A stretch of 64,000 nt of DNA from Variovorax sp. ZS18.2.2 (GCF_024701975.1 NZ_JANLNM010000004.1:186001-250000); one strand, 5' to 3'. Numbered from the stretch's first letter, positions 18,735 through 27,801 are shown. The notes: generated from the letters alone by a model not told the origin. A program made the numbers and translations.

Positions 18735-20795
18735 TCATGCAGGTGTGTTTTCTGGCGCGGCCTCGCTGTCGCTCAAATCGACGGCAATGGCGATCGGGCC
18801 AGCGACTTCTTCTTCATCCTCGCCGCTTTCATCCTCGGCGGAAGCATCGGCCTTCGGCGCATCGAGGCGTTCGAGCACGGTGCCGCTCACGTCGAGCGCG
18901 ATCTCGTCGATCTCGCCGAGCTTCACGCGCAGGCGCGCACCGCGTTCCTGCTGGCCGGCCACCGGGAACACCAGCGGCAGCGCATCGGCACGCACCAGCG
19001 CGCCGTTGGGAATGTCCTTGATGACCGTCGCTTCGAGCTCGGTGATGCCGTTCTGCTGCAGGTACTTGAGCGTCCAGAAGCGTTCCATGCCGCCCTGGTA
19101 GCCGTTGTAGGTTGCATAGGCCGCGTCGAAGCCCGAGAGGATCGAGAACAGGTCGGCGTCCTTCGGCTTGAACGGTGCGGCCAGCGCGGCGGTCTTGCCG
19201 TGGCGGGCGGCCGCGATGATCTGCCACTGGTTCACGAGGTCGGTGTAGCGGCGCAGCGGCGAGGTGCTCCACGCATAGCTCTTCACGCCCAGGCCCGCAT
19301 GCGGCAGCGCGCGCGTGCCCATGCGCACCTTGATGCCGGGCGCCAGGCTCGCCTGGCTGCGGTAGAGCCCGGGCACGCCGAGTTCTCCGAGCCAGCCGCC
19401 CCAGCTGCTGTTGGCCAGGATCATCGCTTCCGAGACGATCAGGTCGAGCGGCGCACCGCGCTGGCGCGTGGTGATCTGCACCTGCTCGTTGCCGGTGGGT
19501 TCGTTGCCGTCGTTGCCGACGAGGCGGAAGTTGTAGTCGGGCCGGTTGAAGTTCTCGGGCTTGCCGCGCACCACTTCGCGCTGCGCCTTCAGCTGCTTGG
19601 CGAGGCGGAACAGGAAGGAGAGCGGGGCGCGCAAATTTGCGGCGGCCTCGGGGGTGTCAGGGCTCGTGACCGTGGCGTCTTCGAGCCAGGGCTGCGTGAC
19701 GACGCTGTCGAGCTGGTCGTGGCGCAGGTTGGCGACGATGGGCACGCGTTCGAGCTTGGTCTCGGTGCCCTGCAACTCCAGCGTGGCTTCATCGAAGCGC
19801 GCATAGAGCGACACGGCCGGGCGGTCCGCGCCTTCGAGCAGCGTGTAGGTGTTGACCACCTCGTCAGGCAGCATCGTGATCTTGTAGCCCGGCATGTAGA
19901 CCGTCGACATGCGCGCGCGCGCGACGTTGTCGATGGCGCTGCCCGGCGTGAGCGCCAAGGCTGGCGCCGCGATGTGGATGCCGACGGTGATGGTGCCGCT
20001 GCCAAGACCTTGCACAGACAACGCATCGTCGATTTCAGTGGTCTGCGAATCGTCGATCGAGAAGGCCTGCACGCCGATGGCGACGGGCAGCTCGTCCGCG
20101 ATGGCCGGTGCCGCGAGCGCCGGAAAGCCGGTGCCTTTGGGGAAGTTCTCGAAGAGAAAGCGGCGCCAGTGGAACTGGTAGGGCGAGTCGATCGCGCCGG
20201 CACGTTCCAAGAGGTCGAGCGGCGGGCGCTGCGTGGCGCGCGCGGCATCGACCACGGCCTTGTATTCGGGGGCGTTCTTGTCGGGCTTGAACAGGATCTT
20301 GTAGAGCTGCTCGCGAATCGGCTGCGGGCATACGCCTTCGGCCAGTTGCCCGGCCCATTCGACGATCTGCGCCTGGATGACCTTTTTCTTCTCGATGGCG
20401 GCGAGCGCCTGCTGCACGATCTCGGCCGGCGCCTTCTTGAAGCGTCCCTTGCCCGCGCGGCGGAAGTAGTGGGGCGCCTCGAAGAGGGCGAACAGCGCGG
20501 CCGCCTGCTGGGCGAGCGTGGGCTTGTCGCTGAAATAGTCGGCGGCCAGGTCGGCAAAGCCGAACTCGCCTTCGGCTGCGAATTCCCAGGCCAGGTCGAG
20601 GTCCATCGCAGCGGCGAGCGTGCGCGCCTCGGCGATCAGCTCGGCCGGGGACGGTTTCTCGAAACGCAGAACGATGTTGGCGCCCTTGACCTTGACGCGC
20701 TTGCCGGTCTCGAGCTCGACCTGCGCCGAGGCTTCAGCCTCCGACAGGACACGGCCGCCGAGGTACTTGCCGGCTTCTTCAAACAATACAAACAT
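18735..20795 (-). CDS. RNase II/RNB-family exoribonuclease
   Basis: The 686-residue protein has the RNB catalytic signature: FSIDDSQTTEIDDALS (246-260) with the Mg-binding Asp cluster, and later STSPLRRYTDLVNQW. It should degrade RNA 3' to 5'. The N-terminal part lacks clear classical cold-shock domains and resembles the divergent RNB proteins common in Burkholderiales. The C-terminus ends in an acidic tail. ATG 20795 (MFVLFEEAGKYLGG) is preferred to an ATG six codons upstream. The symbol rnb is plausible but not certain. Confidence 0.88.
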   Translation of the reverse strand: MFVLFEEAGKYLGGRVLSEAEASAQVELETGKRVKVKGANIVLRFEKPSPAELIAEARTLAAAMDLDLAWEFAAEGEFGFADLAADYFSDKPTLAQQAAALFALFEAPHYFRRAGKGRFKKAPAEIVQQALAAIEKKKVIQAQIVEWAGQLAEGVCPQPIREQLYKILFKPDKNAPEYKAVVDAARATQRPPLDLLERAGAIDSPYQFHWRRFLFENFPKGTGFPALAAPAIADELPVAIGVQAFSIDDSQTTEIDDALSVQGLGSGTITVGIHIAAPALALTPGSAIDNVARARMSTVYMPGYKITMLPDEVVNTYTLLEGADRPAVSLYARFDEATLELQGTETKLERVPIVANLRHDQLDSVVTQPWLEDATVTSPDTPEAAANLRAPLSFLFRLAKQLKAQREVVRGKPENFNRPDYNFRLVGNDGNEPTGNEQVQITTRQRGAPLDLIVSEAMILANSSWGGWLGELGVPGLYRSQASLAPGIKVRMGTRALPHAGLGVKSYAWSTSPLRRYTDLVNQWQIIAAARHGKTAALAAPFKPKDADLFSILSGFDAAYATYNGYQGGMERFWTLKYLQQNGITELEATVIKDIPNGALVRADALPLVFPVAGQQERGARLRVKLGEIDEIALDVSGTVLERLDAPKADASAEDESGEDEEEVAGPIAIAVDLSDSEAAPENTPA

Positions 20796-20843
20796 AGGCG
20801 CGGATTCTCCCACGCGGGATGGGGCGGCCCGGCCCCACGATGC

Positions 20844-21437
20844 TCAGACCGGGTTGATGAACGCCATCACGTCATCGAGATGCGCCGTCTCGAAATCCGA
20901 CAGCGCATGGTCGCTGCCTTCCAGCAGCTTGACGTTGCTGTCCGGATAGCGCGCCGACATCTCGTGCCAGTCGAGCGCCTCGTCGCCCTTGGCGATGATC
21001 GCGAAGACGCGCTCGGGCCGCGTGAGCGAGCCGACTTCCATGGCACGCAATTCGTGGATGTACTCGGGCCGGAAATAGAAATGCTCGGCCGGGTCGTGCC
21101 AGACGGTCTGGTCGCCGATGTAGCGCGTGAGGTCGCGCGCCGGGTACACGGCCGGGTTGAGCAGCACTGCGCGGCAGCGCGTCATGCCGGCGACGTAGGT
21201 GGCGTAGAAGCCGCCCAGCGACGAGCCGATCACGGCCATCGACTTGCGCGGCCAGTGCGCGATGCCCTTCATCACCATGTCGATGGCGTCGTGCGGCGAG
21301 GGCGGCAATTGCGGGCACCACCACTCCAGGTTCGGATGCGCCTGCGCCACGCGCTGCGCCACGAGCCTCGCCTTGGTCGAACGGGGCGAGGAACGGAAGC
21401 CGTGCAGGTACAGCAGATGGGTGGTTTGCGGGTCCAT
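20844..21437 (-). CDS. YqiA-family alpha/beta-hydrolase esterase
   Basis: The 197-residue product begins MDPQTTHLLYLHGFRSSP, as in the YqiA (UPF0227) esterases. The nucleophile motif GSSLGGFYAT and a late GSDHALSDFE, giving the catalytic His, are seen. No Shine-Dalgarno precedes this ATG. A hairpin (AGGTGCG 21454-21460 with CGCACCT 21466-21472 on the plus strand) lies just upstream. The frame is open to an ATG at 21578, two bases after the stop of a 24-codon ORF, so a longer coupled product is possible. Confidence 0.75.
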   Translation of the reverse strand: MDPQTTHLLYLHGFRSSPRSTKARLVAQRVAQAHPNLEWWCPQLPPSPHDAIDMVMKGIAHWPRKSMAVIGSSLGGFYATYVAGMTRCRAVLLNPAVYPARDLTRYIGDQTVWHDPAEHFYFRPEYIHELRAMEVGSLTRPERVFAIIAKGDEALDWHEMSARYPDSNVKLLEGSDHALSDFETAHLDDVMAFINPV

Positions 21438-21580
21438 GGGGGGAAGGGCGGGAAGGTGCGAACGCCGCACCTCGCTGGCCGAGGCCAAGTAATTCTGCAT
21501 GAGGTCTGTGCCTGCAAAGGGGCTTGCGGCATTCAAAAACCCTGCGGCGAGGGGTTCTTGGGGAAAGCGATAACTCATAA

Positions 21581-21655
21581 CTACTTACAGCGCATGAATG
21601 TCCCGTCGACCTCGGCCCTGCGACGGTCGCCTGGCTGGAGTTCGAAAGTATTCAT
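21581..21655 (-). CDS. 24-codon ORF with strong ribosome-binding site upstream of the esterase
   Basis: The frame begins MNTFELQPGD and ends TFMRCK. GAGGAG lies seven bases before its ATG, much better than anything in front of the esterase gene. Its TAG is followed after two bases by an ATG (21578) in frame with the esterase, an arrangement (TAGTTATG) suited to translational coupling. I do not recognise the peptide. It could be a leader peptide or a small protein. Confidence 0.4.
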   Translation of the reverse strand: MNTFELQPGDRRRAEVDGTFMRCK

Positions 21656-21817
21656 CGGCTGCTCCTCGTTGCCGGCGTCGCACGCACGGCGATGAACCCG
21701 CGGCAAAAAAGAAAAAGAAAGCGCCCAATTTTCGGGATGCGATCCGCAGTGCGCATCCCATGAAAGGGGTATGCGTGCGCGGCGTTCGGGGGCGCATCGA
21801 GGCTTATGCTTCATCCC
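21656..21817. other. Divergent intergenic region with inverted repeat
   Basis: No gene is seen. It holds an A-rich stretch (around 21703-21720) and a perfect inverted repeat GGGATGCG (21734-21741) / CGCATCCC (21752-21759) with a 10-base loop, a possible operator for either flanking unit. TATGCT (21805-21810) lies seven bases before the response-regulator ATG. Confidence 0.4.
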
Positions 21818-22549
21818 ATGAATACAGAGGCTCTGGATGACGGGACGCTGCGCCGCTGGGGCGTGCTCGTGGTCGAGGACGACAGCCGCGCGCGCGCCTT
21901 CTTCGAAGCCAGCGTGCAGCGCAGCCCGCGTCTTTTCTGGCTCGGCAGCGCGGGCACGGTGCAGGAGGCGCTGGGCTGGCTGGCGCGCACCACGACGATT
22001 CCCGATGTTCTGCTGGTCGACCTCGGCATGCCCGACGGCACCGGCCTGGACGTGATCCGCGACGCCGTCGCGCGCTTTCCCGGCTGCGAGCCGCTGGTGG
22101 TGTCGGTCTTCGGCGACGAGGAGAACGTGCTCGCCAGCATCGAGGCCGGCGCCGTGGGCTACATCCACAAGGACGCCGCGCCCGAGGACATCGCACAGAC
22201 CATCGTGGAGATGAAGGCCGGCGCATCGCCGATCTCGCCCATGATCGCGCGGCGGGTGCTGGCCAAGTACCGCAGCCTGCAATCGGCCAGCATCCTCGGT
22301 CTGAGCGCCGCCGCACCCGAGGCCGCCTTCGACGAGAGCGAGCGCGGCCTGCTGTCCGCGCGCGAACACGAGGTGCTGACGCTGATCGCCCGCGGTTTCT
22401 CGTATGCGGAAATCGCGCGGCTCAAGGGCCTGAGCGTGCACACGGTGCAGACCCACATCAAGAACCTCTACGGCAAGCTCGCGGTGCATTCCAAGAGCGA
22501 GGCGGTCTTCGAGGCCACGCGCCTCGGCCTGCTGCCTCACCCGGGCTGA
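21818..22549 (+). CDS. NarL/LuxR-type response regulator
   Basis: The 243-residue protein has a receiver domain (VVEDDSRAR, phosphoacceptor Asp in LLVDLGMPDG, Lys in GYIHKDAAPED) and a C-terminal LuxR helix-turn-helix (LSAREHEVLTLIARGFSYAE, then HTVQTHIKNLYGKL). It starts at ATG 21818; an in-frame ATG four codons upstream (21806) is the alternative. The cognate kinase follows six bases later. The target genes are unknown. The next gene downstream is rodA. Confidence 0.9.
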   Translation: MNTEALDDGTLRRWGVLVVEDDSRARAFFEASVQRSPRLFWLGSAGTVQEALGWLARTTTIPDVLLVDLGMPDGTGLDVIRDAVARFPGCEPLVVSVFGDEENVLASIEAGAVGYIHKDAAPEDIAQTIVEMKAGASPISPMIARRVLAKYRSLQSASILGLSAAAPEAAFDESERGLLSAREHEVLTLIARGFSYAEIARLKGLSVHTVQTHIKNLYGKLAVHSKSEAVFEATRLGLLPHPG

Positions 22550-22555
22550 GGACGG

Positions 22556-24412
22556 ATGCTGGCGAGGCTGGGCGCACTGCTTTCGCTGTGGCTGGCGGTG
22601 CTGGTGACCGGCGCTGGCGGCATGGGGGCCGCGTCGGCGGAGCCGCTCCAGGCGGCCGATGGCTCGATCGAACTGCGCCAGGGCACCATCACGACATCGG
22701 TCGACGGCATCACCCGCACCGGACCGGTCGAGCTGTCCTACCACTGGGACCGCCAGCACCGGGGTCGGCCCGGCCTTGCGAGCTTCGATCTGCCGTTCAC
22801 CCTCGCGGTCGCGCCGGAAACGCCCTGGGGCATCTTCATTCCCCGCGTCGGCAACGTCTTCGAGGTGCAGCTCAACGGGGCGCTGCTGCAGGTCTACGGC
22901 GACATGAGCGTGGGCAACGACGCCGACTACGCCAAGGCGCCCATCTATGTGCCCGTGCCCGGACGCTTGCTGAAGGCCGGCGAGAACCACCTGCAGATCC
23001 ACCTGCGCGCCGACAGCGCGCGGCGCGCAGGCCTCTCGCGCATCGTCGTCGGCCCCGCCACGCCGGTGCGCACCGAACTCTTCGAGAGCGCTTATGCCTG
23101 GCGCTTCACCGGCTCGGTGCTGCTGACCGCCTTCAGCCTGATCGTCGGAAGCATTGCGCTGGCGCTGTGGCTCACGCAGGTCGACACCGGCGCCGTGGGG
23201 CGGCACCGGCGCGACGGCATCTATTTCTGGGCGGCGCTCGCCGAGTTCTGCTGGGCGATCCGCGTGGCCGACGGCGTGATCGCCGAGCCGCCGCTGCCCT
23301 GGGTTCCCTGGGGCGTGCTGATGGCCGCCTGCTATGCGGGCTGGGCGGCGTCGGCCATGATGTTCTGCTACCACCTCGCGGGGTGGGCCCGGAATCCCCG
23401 CCTGCAGTGGCTGCGCTGGCCGCTCGCCGCGGTGGTCGCCGGAACAGTGGTGGCGAGTGCGCTGGCGCTGCAGCGCGAACAGCCCCTGTGGCTCACCGGC
23501 TGGCTCGCCATCGAGATCGTGATCATCGGCGTCTTCGTGGGCGGTTTCGTGGTGGCGACCGTACGCCACCCGAGCACCGAGCGGATGCTGGTGGCCATCG
23601 CGGCGCTCGTGACGGTGGCCTTCGGCATGCGCGACTGGCTGGTGATCCGCCTGAGCGACGCCTATGGCGAGACCACCTGGGTGCGCTATTCGTCGATCTT
23701 CTTCGGCATCGCGCTGCTCCTGATCGTGCTGCGACGCTTTCACGCCGTGAGCACGCAGGCGCGCGGATGGGTCGCGGCGCTGGCCGACCGGGTGGCGCAG
23801 CGCGAGCGCGAACTGGCGCTGACCTATGCCGAGCTCGAACAGGTGGCGCGCGACCAGGCCCGCACCCACGAGCGCGAGCGCATCCTGCGCGACATGCACG
23901 ACGGGGTGGGTTCGCACATCAGCTCGGCGATCCGGCAGCTGCAGTCGGGCCAGACCAGCTCCGAGGAACTGCTGCGCACGCTGCGCGACTCGCTCGACCA
24001 GCTCAAGCTGTCGATCGATTCGATCCACCTGCCGCCGGGCGATGTCGGCGCGCTGCTGGCGGCGCTGCGCTACCGGTTGGAACCGCGGCTGGCAGCGGCG
24101 GGCATCGAGTTCGAATGGGCGGTGGACGAGGTCGGGCCGGTGCAATTGCTCGATGCGCACGCCATGCGGCAGTTGCAGTTCCTGCTGTTCGAGGCCATCT
24201 CCAACGTGCTGCAGCACGCGCAGGCCAGCGTGCTGCGGATCGAGGCGGACATGCAGGGTGACACCGTGCGGCTGCGGGTGATCGACAACGGCCGGGGCTT
24301 CGACGCCTCGCAGGTCCCGAGGGCGCTGTGGGAGCGGTCGGGCGCGATCGGCGCGCGGCTGGCAGTCGAAAGCCGACCGGGGCGCACGGTCGTTCAGCTC
24401 GCTTTCGGCTGA
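22556..24412 (+). CDS. NarL-family sensor histidine kinase with periplasmic 7TMR-DISM-like domain
   Basis: The 618-residue protein has a signal/anchor segment, a periplasmic beta-rich region (about residues 30-175) resembling carbohydrate-binding 7TMR-DISM domains, about seven membrane segments (about 180-395), a coiled linker (about 400-440), and a HisKA_3 dimerisation domain with ERERILRDMHDGVGSHI (phosphoacceptor His near residue 447), then HATPase_c with DNGRGFD. The signal sensed is unknown; a cell-wall or sugar ligand is a guess. It forms a unit with the preceding regulator. Confidence 0.88.
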   Translation: MLARLGALLSLWLAVLVTGAGGMGAASAEPLQAADGSIELRQGTITTSVDGITRTGPVELSYHWDRQHRGRPGLASFDLPFTLAVAPETPWGIFIPRVGNVFEVQLNGALLQVYGDMSVGNDADYAKAPIYVPVPGRLLKAGENHLQIHLRADSARRAGLSRIVVGPATPVRTELFESAYAWRFTGSVLLTAFSLIVGSIALALWLTQVDTGAVGRHRRDGIYFWAALAEFCWAIRVADGVIAEPPLPWVPWGVLMAACYAGWAASAMMFCYHLAGWARNPRLQWLRWPLAAVVAGTVVASALALQREQPLWLTGWLAIEIVIIGVFVGGFVVATVRHPSTERMLVAIAALVTVAFGMRDWLVIRLSDAYGETTWVRYSSIFFGIALLLIVLRRFHAVSTQARGWVAALADRVAQRERELALTYAELEQVARDQARTHERERILRDMHDGVGSHISSAIRQLQSGQTSSEELLRTLRDSLDQLKLSIDSIHLPPGDVGALLAALRYRLEPRLAAAGIEFEWAVDEVGPVQLLDAHAMRQLQFLLFEAISNVLQHAQASVLRIEADMQGDTVRLRVIDNGRGFDASQVPRALWERSGAIGARLAVESRPGRTVVQLAFG

Positions 24413-24430
24413 AAGGGCATGCGGGGCGCG

Positions 24431-24436
24431 GATAAT
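24431..24436 (+). promoter_or_regulatory. -10 box GATAAT directly before rodA
   Basis: GATAAT ends eight bases before the rodA ATG. There is no clear -35 and no Shine-Dalgarno, consistent with a very short leader. Confidence 0.4.
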
Positions 24437-24444
24437 CCGCCCCC

Positions 24445-25599
24445 ATGTCTGCCGTGTTCAATCAGCCCTCCCTGGCGCGTCGAATTGCGCCCATCTTCCA
24501 GGGCTTCGACGGCTTTCTGGCCTTCGCCGTGCTGCTGCTCGCCTTCGCCGGGCTGCTGACCATGTATTCCTCCGGCTACGACCACGGCTCGCGCTTCGTC
24601 GACCATGGCCGCAACATGTTGCTGGCCGGCTTCATCATGTTCGTGGTGGCGCAGGTGCCGCCGCAGCGGCTGATGATGTTCGCGGTGCCGCTCTACGCGG
24701 CGGGGGTGGCGCTCCTGATCGCGGTGGCGCTCTTCGGCATCACCAAGAAGGGCGCCCAGCGCTGGATCAACGTGGGCGTGGTGATCCAGCCCAGCGAAAT
24801 CCTGAAGATCGCCATGCCGCTGATGCTGGCCTGGTGGTTCCAGCGGCGCGAAGGCCAGTTGCGGCCGCTCGATTTCGTGGTGGCCACGGTGCTGCTGGCG
24901 GTGCCGGTCGGGCTCATCATGAAGCAGCCTGATCTGGGCACCTCGCTGCTGGTGCTGGCCGCGGGCATGGCGGTGATCTTCTTCGCCGGGCTGCCCTGGA
25001 AGCTGATCGTGCCGCCGGTGCTGATCGGCGCCATTGTGGTGACGCTGATCGTGAGCTTCGAGTCGAGGCTGTGCGCCGACGGCGTCGACTGGCGGGTGCT
25101 GCACGACTACCAGAAGCAGCGCGTGTGCACGCTGCTCGACCCGAGCAAGGACCCGCTGGGCAAGGGCTTCCACATCATCCAGGGGATGATCGCCATCGGC
25201 TCGGGCGGCGTCGGCGGCAAGGGCTTCATGCAGGGCACCCAGACGCACCTCGAATTCATTCCCGAGCGCACCACCGACTTCATCTTTGCCGCCTATTCCG
25301 AGGAATTCGGGCTGGTGGGCAACCTGGCGCTGATTTCGGCCTTCATCCTCCTCATCTTCCGCGGACTGGCCATCGCGACCAGCGCGACGACACTCTTCTC
25401 GCGGCTGCTGGCAGGGGCGGTCACGATGATTTTCTTCACCTACGCCTTCGTGAACATGGGCATGGTGAGCGGCATCCTGCCGGTGGTGGGGGTGCCGCTG
25501 CCGTTCATCAGCTACGGCGGGACGGCGATGGTGACGCTGGGGCTGGGGCTGGGCATCCTGATGTCGATCGCCCGGGCGAGGAAGCTGGCGCAGAACTAG
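24445..25599 (+). CDS. rodA: RodA (MrdB), SEDS glycosyltransferase for cell elongation
   Basis: RodA polymerises glycan strands in the elongation complex with PBP2. The 384-residue product has about ten membrane segments and the SEDS motifs KGAQRWINVGVVIQPSE (short: QRWINVG), KQPDLGTSLL, PERTTDFIFAAYSEEFGLVG (short: TTDFIFA) and PFISYGGTAMV. It is a paralogue of the FtsW at 3240. Its usual partners mreBCD and mrdA are not adjacent; a two-component pair precedes it instead. Confidence 0.95.
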   Translation: MSAVFNQPSLARRIAPIFQGFDGFLAFAVLLLAFAGLLTMYSSGYDHGSRFVDHGRNMLLAGFIMFVVAQVPPQRLMMFAVPLYAAGVALLIAVALFGITKKGAQRWINVGVVIQPSEILKIAMPLMLAWWFQRREGQLRPLDFVVATVLLAVPVGLIMKQPDLGTSLLVLAAGMAVIFFAGLPWKLIVPPVLIGAIVVTLIVSFESRLCADGVDWRVLHDYQKQRVCTLLDPSKDPLGKGFHIIQGMIAIGSGGVGGKGFMQGTQTHLEFIPERTTDFIFAAYSEEFGLVGNLALISAFILLIFRGLAIATSATTLFSRLLAGAVTMIFFTYAFVNMGMVSGILPVVGVPLPFISYGGTAMVTLGLGLGILMSIARARKLAQN

Positions 25600-25642
25600 C
25601 GCCGGAGTGCCCTTTGGGGCGGCACGGAAGAGGGTGGCTGCC

Positions 25643-25648
25643 TAGAAT
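25643..25648 (+). promoter_or_regulatory. -10 box TAGAAT directly before tldD
   Basis: TAGAAT ends seven bases before ATG 25656. An alternative ATG (25647) would overlap the box, which favours 25656 as the start. Confidence 0.4.
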
Positions 25649-25655
25649 GGCGCTC

Positions 25656-27116
25656 ATGATCTCTCGCGAACCCACCATCGAGCGCCTGGCAACAGCCCAA
25701 CAACTCTTGCTCACGCCATTCGGACTCGACGAATCGCACCTGAGCAAGGCCCTCGCCGAGATCACCTCCCACAAGGTGGACGACGCCGACCTCTACTTCC
25801 AGTACACGCGCAGCGAGGGCTGGAGCCTGGAAGAGGGCATCGTCAAGACCGGCAGCTTCAGCATCGACCAGGGCGTCGGTGTGCGCGCTGTCAGCGGCGA
25901 GAAAACCGCATTCGCCTATTCGGACGATATTTCCGAAGCCTCGCTCCTCGATGCGGCTCGCACGGTCCGCTCGATTTCCTCCGCAGGCCGCACCGGCCGC
26001 GTGAAGACGCCGACCCGCAAGATCGCCTCGAGCCGGTCGCTCTACAACGGCGTCGACCCCATCTCCACGCTCGACAGCACGGCCAAGGTCAAGCTGCTCG
26101 AGAAGACCGAGAAGCTGGCGCGTTCGCGCGATCCGCGCGTGGCCCAGGTCATGGCGGGCCTGGCGAGCGAATACGACGTGGTGCTCGTGGCACGCGCCGA
26201 CGGCACGCTGGCCGCCGACGTGCGCCCGCTGGTGCGCCTCTCGGTCACCGTCATTGCCGAACAGAACGGCCGCCGCGAAGTCGGCTCCGGCGGCGGCGGC
26301 GGCCGATTCGGCCTGGCCTACTTCGACGACGAGAAGATTGCCGAATACGTCGACCAGGCCGTGAAGGCCGCGCTGACCAATCTCGACGCCCGCCCGGCGC
26401 CGGCCGGCGAGATGACCGTGGTGCTCGGCTCCGGCTGGCCCGGCATCCTGCTGCATGAGGCCATCGGCCACGGGTTGGAGGGTGACTTCAACCGCAAGGG
26501 CTCGAGCGCGTTTTCGGGCCGCATCGGCCAGCGCGTGGCCGCCAAGGGCGTCACGGTGCTGGACGACGGCACGATCGCCGACCGCCGCGGCTCGCTCAAC
26601 GTCGACGACGAGGGCAACGCCAGCCAGCGCAACGTGCTGATCGAGGACGGCATCCTCAAGGGCTACATCCAGGACTCGATGAATGCCCGCCTCATGAAGG
26701 TCAAGCCCACCGGCAACGGCCGCCGCGAGAGCTACGCCCACGTCCCGATGCCGCGCATGACCAATACCTACATGCTCGGCGGCGACAAGGACCCCCAGGA
26801 AATCGTGGCCAGCATCAAGAAGGGCCTCTACGCCACCAACTTCGGCGGCGGGCAGGTCGACATCACGAGCGGCAAGTTCGTGTTCTCGGCGAGCGAGGCC
26901 TTCTGGGTCGAGAACGGCAAGATCCAGTACCCGGTCAAGGGCGCGACCATCGTGGGCAACGGCCCCGACGCGCTCACCCGCGTGACCATGATCGGCAACG
27001 ACATGGCGCTCGATTCCGGCGTGGGCACCTGCGGCAAGGAAGGCCAGAGCGTGCCCGTGGGCGTCGGCCAGCCCACGCTGCGCATCGACGGGCTCACGGT
27101 AGGTGGAACGGCTTAG
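25656..27116 (+). CDS. tldD: TldD, metallopeptidase subunit
   Basis: TldD with PmbA (TldE) forms a heterodimeric zinc protease that degrades unfolded or small peptides and matures microcins and CcdA. The 486-residue product contains the zinc motif HEAIGHGLEGD starting at H267, followed by GLYATNFGGGQVD (short: NFGGGQVDI) and the C-terminal GTCGKEGQSVPVGVGQPTLR (short: GKEGQSVPVGVG). The partner pmbA is not in the window. It follows rodA. Confidence 0.95.
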   Translation: MISREPTIERLATAQQLLLTPFGLDESHLSKALAEITSHKVDDADLYFQYTRSEGWSLEEGIVKTGSFSIDQGVGVRAVSGEKTAFAYSDDISEASLLDAARTVRSISSAGRTGRVKTPTRKIASSRSLYNGVDPISTLDSTAKVKLLEKTEKLARSRDPRVAQVMAGLASEYDVVLVARADGTLAADVRPLVRLSVTVIAEQNGRREVGSGGGGGRFGLAYFDDEKIAEYVDQAVKAALTNLDARPAPAGEMTVVLGSGWPGILLHEAIGHGLEGDFNRKGSSAFSGRIGQRVAAKGVTVLDDGTIADRRGSLNVDDEGNASQRNVLIEDGILKGYIQDSMNARLMKVKPTGNGRRESYAHVPMPRMTNTYMLGGDKDPQEIVASIKKGLYATNFGGGQVDITSGKFVFSASEAFWVENGKIQYPVKGATIVGNGPDALTRVTMIGNDMALDSGVGTCGKEGQSVPVGVGQPTLRIDGLTVGGTA

Positions 27117-27128
27117 GACTTTCGGCAC

Positions 27129-27158
27129 TTGCCGGGCGTTTCCTCCGGTTGCTAAGCT
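27129..27158 (+). promoter_or_regulatory. Candidate promoter of the lipoprotein gene
   Basis: TTGCCG (27129-27134) and TAAGCT (27153-27158) with an 18-base spacer lie between tldD and the lipoprotein gene. The match is moderate. Confidence 0.3.
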
Positions 27159-27195
27159 GCGCCCTTTTGCGCACGACGCATTCAAGGAGCATTTC

Positions 27196-27741
27196 ATGGG
27201 GAACAGGATCAACTCGCCCGCGGCCCTCTGGGCCATGACCGCTCTGGTTGCGCTGGGCAGCGTCGGCTGCGCATCGCGCGGCGGTTCGGGCAGCCAGCCC
27301 CAGGCCGCCCCTGCGCCTGCGCCCGCGGCCGCCGCTCCGGCAGCGCCCGCGCGCAGCGGCTCCGGCGCCGGCATGGATGGCCGCGGCAACGTGACCGATT
27401 CTTCCAAGGTCGAGGCCGGCAGCGGCCGCACCGTCAAGGGCCTGAACGGCTACGAAGGCGAGATCACCGGCAATCCGGCGCGCAACAGCAAGTTCACCCG
27501 CCTGCAGATCGGCATGAGTGCCAGGCAGGTCACCGACCTCACCGGCCCGCCGACCGACCAGGGCGCCTATGTGACGGGCAAGGCCTTCATTCCGTTCTAC
27601 TTCGGCAGCGACCGGCACCGTTTCGAGATGACCTACAAGGGCCAGGGACGGCTGATCTTCGCGGGCGGCGGCATGGGCGATTTCTCCAGCGGCAACCTGA
27701 TCTGGATCATTCACAACGCCAACGAATCGGGCTACCGGTAA
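27196..27741 (+). CDS. Putative lipoprotein with BamE/SmpA-like domain
   Basis: The 181-residue product has a signal peptide with a possible lipid-attachment Cys25 (ALGSVGC; Ser at -3 is not typical), then a Pro/Ala/Gly-rich linker (about 30-65) and a domain with RLQIGMSARQVTDLTGPPTD, the turn pattern of BamE/SmpA-like folds (GMsxxqV...lGxP). AAGGAG (27184-27189) precedes the ATG. It probably sits in the periplasm or outer membrane. The precise role is unknown. A terminator follows. Confidence 0.7.
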   Translation: MGNRINSPAALWAMTALVALGSVGCASRGGSGSQPQAAPAPAPAAAAPAAPARSGSGAGMDGRGNVTDSSKVEAGSGRTVKGLNGYEGEITGNPARNSKFTRLQIGMSARQVTDLTGPPTDQGAYVTGKAFIPFYFGSDRHRFEMTYKGQGRLIFAGGGMGDFSSGNLIWIIHNANESGYR

Positions 27742-27751
27742 ACCACCCCGG

Positions 27752-27780
27752 GACCCGGCCGCTTGACCGGGTCTTTGTTT
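27752..27780 (+). terminator. Rho-independent terminator after the lipoprotein gene
   Basis: GACCCGG (27752-27758) pairs with CCGGGTC (27767-27773), followed by TTTGTTTT. It also contains the TTGACC used as the possible aroG -35. Confidence 0.75.
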
Positions 27781-27793
27781 TCCGTGCTACATT
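27763..27793 (+). promoter_or_regulatory. Candidate promoter of the aroG leader
   Basis: TTGACC (27763-27768) and TACATT (27788-27793) are separated by 19 bases, a little long. TACATT ends eight bases before the leader-peptide ATG at 27802, so the mRNA would start almost at that codon. No Shine-Dalgarno is seen in front of the leader ORF, which fits. Confidence 0.45.
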
Positions 27794-27801
27794 CCGCCCC
27801 T

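Noticed and set aside
18189..21695. Plus-strand open frame of 1,168 codons opposite the TonB-like, RNase and esterase genes
   Set aside because: It is the antisense shadow of three well-supported minus-strand genes; very high G+C leaves long open frames. No family or start signal is seen.
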